From: Microbulbifer sp. HZ11
Lineage (GTDB): Bacteria > Pseudomonadota > Gammaproteobacteria > Pseudomonadales > Cellvibrionaceae
Assembly (NCBI RefSeq): GCF_000708675.1
Contig: NZ_JELR01000002.1
Coordinates: 1,116,001 to 1,180,000 of the forward strand
Direction of reading: 5' to 3'
Length of the DNA: 64,000 nucleotides
A program made the translations under genes and the position numbers. Positions 8,331-17,399 of this stretch are shown here, piece after piece (within the stretch, counting starts at the first letter, position 1; each line of letters begins with the position of its first letter). Under the pieces are notes generated by a model. That model was not told the origin of the DNA. It did not search any database and saw only the letters and a program-made list of their open reading frames with translations.

Positions 8331-8780
8331 TTACTCTTCGTCTTCAGTGGTGTCGGAAGACGCAGCTTCCTCGGCGCCTTCGGAAGAAGAATCTTCACGT
8401 TCGGTGCGCTCGCGACGCTCAGAGCGTTCTGCGCGCGCAGCTTTGCGCTCGCGGGACTCTTTCTCGGCCTTCATGATTGGGCTTTCTTCGGTGATGGCTT
8501 CGTCTTCACGGATCACCAGATTGCGCAGCACGGCATCGTTGTACTTGAAGTTGGTGGTCAGTTCGGCCAGCGCTTCTTCAGTACACTCAACATTCATCAG
8601 AATGTAGTGAGCCTTGTGGATCTTGTTGATCGGGTAAGCCAGACGGCGGCGGCCCCAGTCTTCCAGACGGTGAACGTCGCCACCGCTTTCTTTGATGGTC
8701 GCAGTGTAACGCTCGACCATGCCGGCGACCTGCTCGCTCTGGTCCGGGTGAACCAGGAATACAATTTCGTAATGACGCAT
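8331..8780 (-). CDS. rpsF: 30S ribosomal protein bS6 with long acidic/charged tail
   Basis: A 149-residue bS6. The ferredoxin-like core (residues 1-95, [40 protein letters not shown]) is canonical. Residues about 100-149 form a low-complexity tail rich in Glu, Arg and Ser that ends in an acidic run. In Escherichia coli the C-terminus is extended with glutamates by RimK, whereas here a long tail is encoded. First gene of the operon; GGAG lies 6 bases before the ATG and a good sigma70 promoter is upstream. Confidence 0.96.
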   Translation of the reverse strand: MRHYEIVFLVHPDQSEQVAGMVERYTATIKESGGDVHRLEDWGRRRLAYPINKIHKAHYILMNVECTEEALAELTTNFKYNDAVLRNLVIREDEAITEESPIMKAEKESRERKAARAERSERRERTEREDSSSEGAEEAASSDTTEDEE

Positions 8781-8897
8781 TTTAGCTCCTTACGGGTTAA
8801 CACAGCCTCCCGGCTTGCCACGGTATCAGGACCGCCGCCGCCCAGTGAGGCAAGGAGTACGCAACAGCTGACCGAACGGGGCTATCGCGGGCGGCGT

Positions 8898-8926
8898 ATT
8901 CTATGCGCCCACGGAAGTGGTTGCAA
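8898..8926 (-). promoter_or_regulatory. Sigma70 promoter of the rpsF-rpsR-DUF2232-rplI operon
   Basis: Read on the minus strand, TTGCAA (8926-8921) and TAGAAT (8903-8898) are spaced by exactly 17 bases. This leaves a leader of about 110 bases before rpsF. Confidence 0.7.
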
Positions 8927-9179
8927 GTTGAACAATGGGTTGGCCACCGCGGGCTGACCACGGGCGCCGGTAAGTGGCCACTCACTCAGAGGTCTGAGTC
9001 GCCCCACCGGTAAACCAGAGCGGCCGAATCGGTCAACGGACCCAGGTAAGGTTTGACTAAAGTGGGGACTTCGGTCCACCAGCTCACAACCAATCCCAAT
9101 ATCACGCCCATCCGCCGGAGGTAGGCAAGCCCGGTCATCTACAGTCGCAGGTCCACCCGCTCCAGCTTCGTGGATTCAC

Positions 9180-9585
9180 CGTGCCCTTGAATCTTCGCCT
9201 TCACCCGGCTCCTCCCCGGTGGCAAATCCCACTACAGCCCCCTGGCACTGGTCGCACCGGCACTCGGGGGGGCCGGGAAGCGGACACGCTGATGCGTGAT
9301 TGGGGGGAGCGGCATATTGAAAGGGCGCTTTGCCCCGGAGGGCAGTATTCCCACTGCAGCCCCGCTACCCTAACGGCCGCTGCTGTGCATCTCCGGCGAC
9401 CCGTTTGCTCCGATCAACGCCACGCGCCGCCTGGCACAACTGGTGCACGGCGAGGTGCGCGAAATTGCGCCGACATTCCCACAGGGCAATCCTCACCTGA
9501 GCTGGATAAAGCAGCCGAGCCGGTTGTAAAAATAATTGAAAATTGGCTTGAGGGGATTGGGCGCCAGAACGTTATACAGACATAA
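9180..9585 (+). pseudogene. Decayed alpha/beta-hydrolase gene
   Basis: Fragments of one hydrolase-like protein can be read across two frames and one in-frame stop. DTLMRDWG (from 9283) is followed, after a shift at a G run near 9302-9307, by SGILKGRFAPEGS. A TAA at 9371-9373 interrupts the frame, which then continues as RPLLCISGDPFAP and ends PQGNPHLSW. After a second shift near 9495 comes AAEPVVKIIENWL. The order DW, GRF-P-G, PLL-SGD-FAP, HLSW and a C-terminal WL helix is that of serine-hydrolase-like alpha/beta proteins, with the H of HLSW in the catalytic His position. The N-terminal part is unrecognisable. Nothing suggests a functional product. Confidence 0.55.
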
Positions 9586-9707
9586 GCCGCGGCAACGACC
9601 AAGGCACTAGCCAAGAAGCGAACCAAGAATAAATACCCAGAATCGATACCCAGTGACAATAACAATAATCTCCAGGGACCGAAGAATAACAAACGGGACA
9701 ACACCGT

Positions 9708-9736
9708 AGGGGGGCCCTCAAGCCCCTCCATTTTTT
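9708..9736 (+). terminator. GC-rich stem followed by T run
   Basis: A G-rich arm (GGGGGGCC) and a C-rich arm (GCCCCTCC) around a short loop are followed by ATTTTTT on the plus strand. It could be the old terminator of the decayed hydrolase gene. Confidence 0.4.
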
Positions 9737-9761
9737 GCCTTTCTCTTTTCCCCTCACCCGA

Positions 9762-9960
9762 TCAAAACACGTAACTGACCCCGAGACCGAAGCGCTGGGT
9801 GAGGCGGTAGCTGCTGTATTGTTACCCCGCAGGGATCCCAGCAGAGCACCCAAATCCCCCATACCGCCGCTGGCTCCCTCGGGTAAGATGCCACGCATTT
9901 CCACGCTGATGGGCCCACTCTTGCGCGTCTCCCCAGCACCTGCCCGCCCAAAGGGCAAGG
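9762..9960 (-). pseudogene. 3' remnant of a probable outer-membrane beta-barrel protein gene
   Basis: On the minus strand, the frame from about 9958 reads KSGPISVEMRGILPEG and continues to SLRGNN. After a +1 shift the neighbouring frame gives YSSYRLTQRFGLGVSYVF and a TGA at 9762-9764. Alternating hydrophobic residues with a terminal Phe are typical of the last strand of an outer-membrane barrel. The piece begins abruptly after the rlmB terminator and lacks any N-terminal part, so it looks like a truncated remnant. The parent family is not identified and the call is tentative. Confidence 0.35.
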
Positions 9961-9962
9961 CA

Positions 9963-9993
9963 TAAAAAAGCCGACTGGAACATCCAGCCGGCT
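9963..9993 (-). terminator. Rho-independent terminator of rnr-rlmB
   Basis: Ten-base arms (9969-9978 and 9984-9993, nine pairs matched; AGCCGGCTGG with CCAGTCGGCT on the minus strand) are followed by a T run (9968-9964). It sits 36 bases after the rlmB stop. Confidence 0.8.
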
Positions 9994-10028
9994 CTTATAT
10001 ACCGGATTGAACGACCCGACCTGGCGGC

Positions 10029-10784
10029 TTAGCCTGACCGCTGGCGCACCGCTTCAAACAGGCACACACCGGTGGCCACCGAAACATTCAGACTGCTGAC
10101 CTCACCGGCCATGGGGATCTTGATCAGATGATCGCAATTTTCCCTGGTCAGACGGCGCAGGCCCGGACCCTCTGCACCCATCACCAGCGCCACTGGTCCG
10201 GTAAGGGATGACTGATACAGATCCTGATCGGCCTCGCCAGCCGCACCGAAAATCCACACGCCCGCCTGTTGCAGCATTTGCAAAGTGCGCGCCAGATTAG
10301 TGACCGTGACAAACGGCAATACCTCAGCGGCACCACAGGCAACCTTGCGCGCGGTGGGCGTCAGGCCTGCGGCTTTGTCCTTGGGTGCAATCACCGCGTG
10401 TACGCCGGCGGCCTCCGCCGAGCGCAGACAGGCTCCGAGGTTGTGTGGGTCGGTCACACCATCGAGGATCAGCAGGAAAGGTGCCTCACCCTTGCCATCC
10501 AGCTCTTTGAGCAGGGACTTCAGGAATTGCTCGTCATAGACCCGGGTGTCACCAGCGCAGATGGCCAGGGCACCCTGATGATTGCCGTCGTCGCCGACCT
10601 TTTCATCCAGCGCCTTGCGGTCGACATAGCGAATGGTGATCTCGTTCTGCTCCGCCTGGCGGATGATCTTCTGCAGTTTCTGGTCGCGGCGCCCGCGCAA
10701 GAGCAGCAATTCCTGCACCTGCTGGGGCGAGCTCTTCAACAGGGCCTGCACCGCGTGCAAGCCGTATACCAATTGTTGTGTCAC
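10029..10784 (-). CDS. rlmB: 23S rRNA (guanosine-2'-O-)-methyltransferase RlmB
   Basis: A 251-residue SpoU-family (SPOUT) methyltransferase that, by family, methylates G2251 in the peptidyl-transferase P loop of 23S rRNA. It has the N-terminal substrate-binding domain (YGLHAVQALL, HQGALAI) and the knotted C-terminal domain with motif 1 LDGVTDPHNLGACLRSAEAAG (about residues 107-127), motif 2 ALVMGAEGPGLRRLT and motif 3 IPMAGEVSSLNVSVATGV. It starts at a GTG (10782-10784) that overlaps the rnr stop TGA, so it is translationally coupled to rnr, an arrangement also seen in enterobacteria. Confidence 0.96.
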   Translation of the reverse strand: MTQQLVYGLHAVQALLKSSPQQVQELLLLRGRRDQKLQKIIRQAEQNEITIRYVDRKALDEKVGDDGNHQGALAICAGDTRVYDEQFLKSLLKELDGKGEAPFLLILDGVTDPHNLGACLRSAEAAGVHAVIAPKDKAAGLTPTARKVACGAAEVLPFVTVTNLARTLQMLQQAGVWIFGAAGEADQDLYQSSLTGPVALVMGAEGPGLRRLTRENCDHLIKIPMAGEVSSLNVSVATGVCLFEAVRQRSG

Positions 10785-13717
10785 CGCTTATTTTTCCCGT
10801 CCGACTTCTTCGCCAGTTTTTTCTTGAGCTTTTTCTTTGCAGCCTTTTTCGCCGCGCGGTTTTTGGCTTCCGCTTTATCGGCCTTCTGCGCGGCCTTGCG
10901 CGCGGCGACCGCCGGGCGCTTGCCACCTTTTCTCGGCGGTGTTTTCTTCGGCTTGCGTTTTCTCGGTGCACCCTCTTCGCCGACGGCATCTTCACCGGCC
11001 GGATTCTCATCTTCCAGTTCGGACGGGCGTTCTTTGGAGGGCGGCACCACTTCTGCGGTATCGCTACCTACCTTGCGCTTGCGAATCGGGCGCGGTTCGT
11101 CTGCGCCATCCTCCGCAGCCTTTTTCTTCAGGCCACCACCCCAGGGATTGGCCTTCTGCTCCTCCGAACTGAAATCGGATTTGCCCCGGCGCTTGCGCTC
11201 CTGCTGGAACTCCACCGCCATTTCCATGGCGCGGCCGCTGACCTGGGTTGATTCCTCGCCGGCGCGGGATTTTTTCGCGGGCTTTTCTTTCGCCGACTCT
11301 TGCGTTTGCGCGTCGGGGGCAGTGCTCTGGGTACTACTGGCACTCATGGATGTCTTTTCTCTCTTGCTGTCGCCTTTTCCGGCGGACTTTTTTTCGGCTT
11401 TAGGCTTTCGGTATTTCGGGGTCTGGTAACTGGGGCGCGGGTGCAAATCCACAAAGGTGAAATCCACCTTGCGCTCTTCCAGATCCACCCGCGCCACCTG
11501 CACGGTGACCCCATCACCCAGGTGGAAACGGGTACCGGCGCGTTCGCCGACCAGGCGCTGCTGCGCTTGCTCAAAGTGGTAGTAATCCTTGGGCAGTGCG
11601 GTGACGTGAATCAAGCCTTCCACGTAGAGGTCGTCCAACTCCACAAAGAGCCCAAACCCGGTCACCGCGCTGATCACACCGCGATATACCTCGCCCACAT
11701 GATCCTGTAGATATTCGCACTTGAGCCAGCTGACAACGTCGCGGGTAGCGTCGTCGGCGCGCCGCTCGGTCATGGAGCAGTGCTCACCCAGCTCCACCAT
11801 GGCAACGGTGCTGTAGGGCAGAATTTCTTCTCGCTCCAACGCGCGGGCACCGGGTGCCTGACGCACCTTTTTTGCGACCGCTGGCGGATTGGCGCTGCCG
11901 TTGCGGATCAGCCAGCGCAGTCCGCGATGCAACAACAGGTCCGGATAGCGGCGAATCGGCGAAGTGAAATGGGCATAGGCACGGTAATCCAGGCCGAAGT
12001 GGCCGCGGTTTTCCGGCTGGTACACCGCCTGGTTCATAGAGCGCAACAGCATGGTCTGGATGATGTGAAAATCCGGACGCCCTTCGACCTGCGAGAGCAA
12101 CGCCTGGTAATCACTCGGCTGCGGCTCACTGCCACCTTCAAGACGCAGACCCAGTTCGCCCAGGTATTCACGCAGGTTCTCCAGACGTTCGGCCTTGGGA
12201 ATATCGTGCACCCGGTACAGGGCCGGAAGCTCCGCCAGCTCCATTAGCTCCGCCGCACACACGTTGGCGGCAAGCATGCACTCCTCGATCATCTTGTGCG
12301 CGTCGTTGCGCTGCACCGGCACAATGCGCTCGATCTTGCGCGCGGCGTCAAAAATAATCCGCGTTTCGGTAGTCTCGAAGTCGATGGCGCCGCGGCGGTC
12401 GCGGGCTCCACGCAGGGCGGTGTACAGATCGTGCAGGTTGTCGATGTGCGGCGTCAGCGCAGCAAACTGCTTGCGAATACCGCTGTTGCGATCGTCCCGC
12501 TCGGCAACGATTTCCCCCACCTGGGTATAGGTGAAGCGCGCGTGGCTGCGCATCACGCCCTCCAGGAACTGGTAGCTCTGGATATTGCCGGACTGGTCGA
12601 TATGCATTTCGCACACCATACACAGGCGATCCACTTCCGGGTTCAGGGAGCAGAGGCCGTTTGAGAGCTTCTCAGGCAACATCGGTACGACAAAATCCGG
12701 GAAGTACACGGAGTTGCCACGCTGGTGCGCCTCCACATCCAGCGGCGTATTTACCTGCACGTAGTGGGATACGTCGGCAATGGCCACCAGCAGCTTCCAG
12801 TTACCGTCCGGCAGCACTTCGCAGAATACCGCGTCATCAAAGTCCCGCGCGTCTTCACCGTCAATGGTGACCAGCGGCAGCTGGCGCAGGTCGATGCGCG
12901 CGGTCTTGTCTTCTTCCAGTACCTCGTCGGCGATGCCCTCCACCTGCGCGAGCACCGCAGCGGGCCAGGTGTGGGGAATTCCGTAGTTGCGGATGGCGAC
13001 ATCAATCTCCATACCCGGCGCCAAGTGATCACCGAGCACTTCCGCCACTTCACCCTGGGGCAGATTATTGCGACCGGGTTGAGTGGTGATATCCACCACC
13101 ACATACTGGCCGCTCTGGGCATCGGCACACTTGCCTTCGGGCACCAGTACGTCGAGGGTGAGGCGGGGATTGTCCGGCCGCACAAAACAGATGCCGTCTT
13201 CGCGATATAGGCGTCCGGCCAGCTGCTGGGTATTGTGTTTGATCACCCGCACCACCGCGCCTTCGCGCTTACCGCGGAAGCCGCCGGGGGTTTCCCGCAC
13301 CAGCACCTCGTCGCCATCGAAAACCTTGCGCATCTGGCGGTGGGACAGGAACAGGTCGTCGCTGCCATCGCCGGGGGAGACAAAGCCAAAGCCATCCCGG
13401 TGACCGATCACGCGGCCACGCACCAGGCTCATTTTGTCAAGCACGCCGAAGTCCCCGGCACGATTGCTGGCGATCTGACCGTCACGGCTCATGGCGATCA
13501 GGCGACGGCGCACGCCCTCGCGGCGGTCTTCGTCATCGATGGACAGAAGATCGGCCACCGCCTCCCAGGCTACCGGGCCCGGTTGCTGTTCCAGCAGGTC
13601 GAGCAGAAACTCGCGACTGGGAACGGGTTTTTCGTACTTCTCCGCTTCGCGCTCGGCGTGAGGGTCTTTTTCAGTGGCGGAGGGGTTGTCTTTTTCCTGA
13701 TTCAAAACTGCTTCCAT
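10781..13717 (-). CDS. rnr: Ribonuclease R with long basic C-terminal tail
   Basis: A 978-residue 3'-5' exoribonuclease that degrades structured RNA and takes part in rRNA and tmRNA quality control. In order: an N-terminal winged-helix region with REAEKYEKPVPSREFLLDLL (about residues 22-42), cold-shock-type OB folds, the catalytic RNB domain with DGEDARDFDDAVF (metal-binding Asp residues) and HFTSPIRRYPDLLLHRGL, and an S1 domain (GEVYRGVISAVTGFGLFVELDDLYVEGLIHV split over about 30 residues). The last 200-odd residues are lysine-, arginine-, glutamate- and proline-rich. The E. coli enzyme has 813 residues, so the tail is unusually long. The ATG at 13717 starts the conserved N-terminus; the open frame to 13789 adds unrelated residues. 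Confidence 0.95.
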   Translation of the reverse strand: MEAVLNQEKDNPSATEKDPHAEREAEKYEKPVPSREFLLDLLEQQPGPVAWEAVADLLSIDDEDRREGVRRRLIAMSRDGQIASNRAGDFGVLDKMSLVRGRVIGHRDGFGFVSPGDGSDDLFLSHRQMRKVFDGDEVLVRETPGGFRGKREGAVVRVIKHNTQQLAGRLYREDGICFVRPDNPRLTLDVLVPEGKCADAQSGQYVVVDITTQPGRNNLPQGEVAEVLGDHLAPGMEIDVAIRNYGIPHTWPAAVLAQVEGIADEVLEEDKTARIDLRQLPLVTIDGEDARDFDDAVFCEVLPDGNWKLLVAIADVSHYVQVNTPLDVEAHQRGNSVYFPDFVVPMLPEKLSNGLCSLNPEVDRLCMVCEMHIDQSGNIQSYQFLEGVMRSHARFTYTQVGEIVAERDDRNSGIRKQFAALTPHIDNLHDLYTALRGARDRRGAIDFETTETRIIFDAARKIERIVPVQRNDAHKMIEECMLAANVCAAELMELAELPALYRVHDIPKAERLENLREYLGELGLRLEGGSEPQPSDYQALLSQVEGRPDFHIIQTMLLRSMNQAVYQPENRGHFGLDYRAYAHFTSPIRRYPDLLLHRGLRWLIRNGSANPPAVAKKVRQAPGARALEREEILPYSTVAMVELGEHCSMTERRADDATRDVVSWLKCEYLQDHVGEVYRGVISAVTGFGLFVELDDLYVEGLIHVTALPKDYYHFEQAQQRLVGERAGTRFHLGDGVTVQVARVDLEERKVDFTFVDLHPRPSYQTPKYRKPKAEKKSAGKGDSKREKTSMSASSTQSTAPDAQTQESAKEKPAKKSRAGEESTQVSGRAMEMAVEFQQERKRRGKSDFSSEEQKANPWGGGLKKKAAEDGADEPRPIRKRKVGSDTAEVVPPSKERPSELEDENPAGEDAVGEEGAPRKRKPKKTPPRKGGKRPAVAARKAAQKADKAEAKNRAAKKAAKKKLKKKLAKKSDGKNKR

Positions 13718-14018
13718 TGTTCTGCAATTGACCGCGCGGTCCGCGCAGCCCCGGGGTTCGTCCGGCGCAGGGGGTGTGAATGGGTGCAACGGTCAGGCCC
13801 GGGCTATTTGGGTTGGCAAAAGCCGGGGCGAGCGGTTGGAGTGGCGAGTGCCAGAAGTGGCTTTGGCCACTGGTTTTGTTGCACATTGACGCGAGTATAA
13901 GCGATTTACGACCTGATTCCCGCGTTGATTTACGCTTTGCGCCCAGGAAAGGCACGGAAAAGACACGCAAGCTGTTGATTGGCTGACAAAATTTGACAAC
14001 AACTGCGCCCTAAAAGCG
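13718..14018. other. Intergenic region upstream of rnr and the first tRNA-Leu gene
   Basis: About 300 bases between the divergent rnr and tRNA-Leu transcription units. A TTATACT box around 13895-13901 on the minus strand could be an rnr -10 element, but no good -35 box is spaced correctly. No gene was recognised. Confidence 0.4.
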
Positions 14019-14047
14019 TTGACACCCCCGGGGGGAATCACTATAGT
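14019..14047 (+). promoter_or_regulatory. Sigma70 promoter of the first tRNA-Leu gene
   Basis: A perfect TTGACA (14019-14024), a 17-base spacer and TATAGT (14042-14047) are followed by a GC-rich GCGCGTCC discriminator, as expected for a stringently controlled stable-RNA promoter. Confidence 0.85.
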
Positions 14048-14078
14048 GCGCGTCCTCAACGGAGCACACCGTTGAATT

Positions 14079-14165
14079 GCCCAGGTGGCGGAATTGGTAG
14101 ACGCGCTAGCTTCAGGTGCTAGTGGCCTTACGGTCGTGGAAGTTCAAGTCTTCTCCTGGGCACCA
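14079..14165 (+). tRNA. tRNA-Leu (anticodon CAG), copy 1
   Basis: An 87-base tRNA with encoded CCA. The acceptor stem GCCCAGG pairs with CCTGGGC, the D arm contains GGTAG, the anticodon loop TTCAGGT gives CAG at 14113-14115 (reads CUG), a class II variable arm is present, and the T loop is GTTCAAG. It is identical to the second copy at 17304-17390. A strong terminator follows. Confidence 0.97.
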
Positions 14166-14171
14166 TCTTTA

Positions 14172-14205
14172 AAAAAGGGGCCGACTCGCAAGAGTCGGCC
14201 CCTTT
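14172..14205 (+). terminator. Terminator of tRNA-Leu copy 1
   Basis: A long stem (AAAAAGGGGCCGACTC with GAGTCGGCCCCTTTTT, GCAA loop) ends in a T run; the A/T flanks make it symmetrical. Confidence 0.9.
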
Positions 14206-14281
14206 TTGTTTTACCCCCTGACTACGAACGGCATCCCAATTTAGTTTGGAGGATACGCTGCTGTGCGGACGAAGGTGGCGA

Positions 14282-14379
14282 TGCCGGGCGTGGCTTTGCG
14301 AGACCTTCTGCGAGAGGGACCTCGCGGAAGAGCCCCCATGGATGGGTTCACGGCGTGTCTCGCAAAGCCACGCCCGGCA
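14282..14379. repeat. MITE-like hairpin element C
   Basis: Perfect 23-base inverted repeats at 14282-14304 and 14357-14379 (TGCCGGGCGTGGC... and ...GCCACGCCCGGCA) flank a 52-base centre. The centre includes GAAGAGCCCCCATGGATGG followed by GTTCAC, which resembles the reverse complement of the element B centre. It lies between the tRNA terminator and the ppc stop, in the convergent gap. Confidence 0.7.
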
Positions 14380-14409
14380 GCGTCACCGCCACCGAGCCAG
14401 CTCGAAGGC

Positions 14410-17067
14410 TTACCCCGTATTCCGCATACCCGCCGCAATACCCGCAATCGTCACCATCAGAGCGCTTTCCAGCACCGGATCTTCTTCGCGGGTGCGCAGA
14501 CGCGCCATCAGTTCCGCCTGCAGCAGGTGCAGGGGATCGGTGTATGGATCGCGCACGCGGATGGACCAGCGCATTACCGGGTTGTTATCCAGCAGGCTTT
14601 CACGTCCGGTCAGCTCGCTCAGTGCGGCAACGGTGCGAGCGAGGCGGCTGCGCAGTTCGACGCCCAGGCGCTGCAGTTCGGCATCGTCCGTGAGGCGCTC
14701 TTCGTACCAGAGGGCGACGCGGGGGTCGGATTTGGCCAATACCATTTCCAGCATATCCACCACGGTCTGGAAGAAAGGCCACTGCTCACTCATGGCGCGC
14801 AGGGTGTCCGGGGCATTTTCCAGTCCGGTTTCCAGGGCTGCGCCGGTGCCGAGCCAGGCGGGCAGCATCAGGCGCATCTGGGTCCAGGCGAATACCCACG
14901 GAATGGCGCGCAGGGTTTCCACACCACCACCGGGCTTGCGGCGCGCGGGACGGCTGCCCAGGGCCAGACGGCTCAGTTCGGTTTCCGGGGTGACGGTGCG
15001 CAAGTATGACACCAGTGCCGGGTCATCCCGCACCACTTCGCGGTAGGCGCGCACGGAGGCCTGGGTCAGGCGATCCATTTCTGCGCGCCACTCCGGACGC
15101 GGCTCCGCCGGTGGCAACAGAGTCGCCTCCAGGGTCGCAGCGATGTACTGCTCCAGGTTGTAGGCGGCCACGGAGGGGCGGCCGTATTTGAAGCGGATCA
15201 TTTCGCCCTGCTCGGTCACACGAATGCGGCCGGCCACAGAGCCCGGAGGCTGGGACATCAACGCCATGCGGGTGGGCGAGCCACCGCGGGAGATGGAGCC
15301 ACCGCGGCCGTGGAACAGGGTCAGCGGTATACGGTGCTCTTTGAAGATGCCGGTCAGTGCCTCTTGGGCGCGGAACTGGGCCCAGGCGGCGCCGAGGAAA
15401 CCGGCATCCTTGGCGGAGTCGGAGTAGCCAATCATCACCTCCTGACCACCCTTGACCCGCTCGCGGTAGAAGGGGATTTCCAGCAGCGCGCTCATGGTAT
15501 CGAAGGCGTTGTTCAGGTCGTCCAGAGTCTCGAACAACGGCACCACGCGCATGGGCTCACGCACACCGGCAATTTTCTGCAGCAGCATCACCGCCAGCAC
15601 ATCGGACGAGGTGCGGGCCATGGAGATCACGTAGGCACCGAGACCTTCCGGACCCTGCTCGGCGATCACCTTGCAGGTATCCAGCACTTCGCGCACTTCG
15701 TCGGTACAGAATTCGCTGCGATAGAAGGCGCCGTTGATCAGCGGACGACGGCTTTCCAGCTCCGCCAGCAGGAACTTCTGCTTCACCTTTTCGCCCCACT
15801 CGGCGTAGCTGCCGAGGTCCAGGAAGCGGGTGATGGCGTCGATCACCATGGCGTGGCGGGTGGACTCCTGGCGGATATCCAACTTCAGCAGGGTGATCCC
15901 GAAACCGTTGAGGCGACGCAGCGTATCTTTCAACTGGCCGTCGGCGATTGCGGCTAGGCCTACTTCGCGCAGGGAACGGTCAATCAGACTCAATTCCTGG
16001 TACAGCTCGCTGCCGGTGGTGTACACCGCTCCTTCCGGCTCGGCAGCCCCGTTTACACGAGCTTCCATCAGTGCGCGGGTGTTACGCAGTCGATCTCGCA
16101 GCTCCCGCAGCAGCAGGCGATAGGGTTCCTGACTGGGGCCGGTGCGGGCCAGCAGCTCGTCGCTGGCGCGGTGCATCGACAGATCGGCAAGTAGGTTTTC
16201 CACATCCCGCAGATACAGGTCGGCGGCCATCCAGCGGGCCAGGGTCAGCACCTGACGGGTCACCTTGGCGGTCACATTCGGGTTGCCGTCGCGGTCGCCC
16301 CCCATCCATGAGGCAAAGCGGATCGGCACCCAGTCCGCCGGCAGCGGATCCAACCCCGCCAGTGCCAGCTCGCTCTCTATCTCGCGCATGCCCTGGGGCA
16401 CCGCTTCCCACAGAGACTGCTCAATGGTGGCAAAACCCCACTTGGCCTCGTCGACCGGGGTCGGGCGCTCGCGGCGGATTTCATCGGTACACCAGGCAGA
16501 CAGGATCTGCTCGCGCAACAGGCGCCGCAGGCGCTCCGCCTCTTCCGGGGTGCAGTCCGGACGATCAAGACCGGTCAGCAGGTCGGCCATCTGGTCGTAT
16601 TTGCGGATCAGGGTTCGGCGGGTGACCTCGGTGGGATGAGCGGTGAGTACCAGCTCCACAGAGAGATCGGAGAGCACCTGACGAATCTCTGCCGGATCCA
16701 CCTTGGCCTTTTTCAGCTCTTCCAGTACCTGACGCAGGCCACGGTCGGTATCCGGATCACCCGGGAAGCGTTCGTGCTGTCGGCGCAGGCGCTCGCGGTG
16801 GCGCTGCTCGGCGATATTTGCCAGATTCAGGAACTGACTGAAGGCGCGCGCCACCTCCAGGAGTGTCGCGTCATCTAACGGGTCCAACAGCTCCCGTAGT
16901 TTACCTACAGGCATCTCACCGTGACCACGACTCTCCACCGCGACCTGGCGAATAGTCTCCACGGTATCGAACAATGCGTCGCCGGCCTGCCCGCGCAATA
17001 CGGTTCCAAGCTCTTCGCCCAACAGGCGAACATCTTCCCTCAAGGGTGCATTCTGATCTTGATCCAC
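14410..17067 (-). CDS. ppc: Phosphoenolpyruvate carboxylase
   Basis: An 885-residue cytoplasmic enzyme that carboxylates phosphoenolpyruvate to oxaloacetate, replenishing the TCA cycle. Landmarks are the catalytic-His segment LTAHPTEVTRR (His144), GGDRDGNPNVT near residue 252, MIGYSDSAKDAGF, the FHGRGGSISRGG loop with catalytic Arg residues, and the C-terminal GMRNTG. Length matches bacterial PEPC. Translation starts at GTG (17065-17067) with AGAAGGGGGAA upstream. It is transcribed against the two flanking tRNA-Leu genes and stands alone. Confidence 0.97.
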   Translation of the reverse strand: MDQDQNAPLREDVRLLGEELGTVLRGQAGDALFDTVETIRQVAVESRGHGEMPVGKLRELLDPLDDATLLEVARAFSQFLNLANIAEQRHRERLRRQHERFPGDPDTDRGLRQVLEELKKAKVDPAEIRQVLSDLSVELVLTAHPTEVTRRTLIRKYDQMADLLTGLDRPDCTPEEAERLRRLLREQILSAWCTDEIRRERPTPVDEAKWGFATIEQSLWEAVPQGMREIESELALAGLDPLPADWVPIRFASWMGGDRDGNPNVTAKVTRQVLTLARWMAADLYLRDVENLLADLSMHRASDELLARTGPSQEPYRLLLRELRDRLRNTRALMEARVNGAAEPEGAVYTTGSELYQELSLIDRSLREVGLAAIADGQLKDTLRRLNGFGITLLKLDIRQESTRHAMVIDAITRFLDLGSYAEWGEKVKQKFLLAELESRRPLINGAFYRSEFCTDEVREVLDTCKVIAEQGPEGLGAYVISMARTSSDVLAVMLLQKIAGVREPMRVVPLFETLDDLNNAFDTMSALLEIPFYRERVKGGQEVMIGYSDSAKDAGFLGAAWAQFRAQEALTGIFKEHRIPLTLFHGRGGSISRGGSPTRMALMSQPPGSVAGRIRVTEQGEMIRFKYGRPSVAAYNLEQYIAATLEATLLPPAEPRPEWRAEMDRLTQASVRAYREVVRDDPALVSYLRTVTPETELSRLALGSRPARRKPGGGVETLRAIPWVFAWTQMRLMLPAWLGTGAALETGLENAPDTLRAMSEQWPFFQTVVDMLEMVLAKSDPRVALWYEERLTDDAELQRLGVELRSRLARTVAALSELTGRESLLDNNPVMRWSIRVRDPYTDPLHLLQAELMARLRTREEDPVLESALMVTIAGIAAGMRNTG

Positions 17068-17245
17068 GGATTTATTCCCCCTTCTGGATTACTTATGGGC
17101 GCCATTTTCACATATTTCCGGCCCGATTTTGATGCCCGCAACCGGATTCCTGTAAAAAAACTACAAAAATATTGCTTATAAAACAAGCGACCACGGTAAT
17201 TTACGGTGCGGACTCTCCAGCGGTTTTATCAGTCACATTGGACAA

Positions 17246-17273
17246 TTGACACGCCGCTGAAAATGGCTATAGT
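17246..17273 (+). promoter_or_regulatory. Sigma70 promoter of the second tRNA-Leu gene
   Basis: TTGACA (17246-17251), a 16-base spacer and TATAGT (17268-17273), followed by GCGCAACCTC. It is nearly the same design as the promoter of copy 1. Confidence 0.82.
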
Positions 17274-17303
17274 GCGCAACCTCAACAGCGCACAGCGCTG
17301 CTT

Positions 17304-17390
17304 GCCCAGGTGGCGGAATTGGTAGACGCGCTAGCTTCAGGTGCTAGTGGCCTTACGGTCGTGGAAGTTCAAGTCTTCTCCTGGGCACCA
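17304..17390 (+). tRNA. tRNA-Leu (anticodon CAG), copy 2
   Basis: Identical over all 87 bases to copy 1, with anticodon CAG at 17338-17340 and encoded CCA. The promoter region is similar and the terminator has the same CCGACTC/GAGTCGG core, consistent with a tandem duplication that now flanks ppc. Confidence 0.97.
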
Positions 17391-17399
17391 TCTTTACGC

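Noticed and set aside
10269..11429. 386-codon plus-strand frame over rlmB and the rnr 3' end
   Set aside because: It is antisense to two conserved genes, with a Phe/Ser-rich translation that mirrors the lysine-rich RNase R tail.
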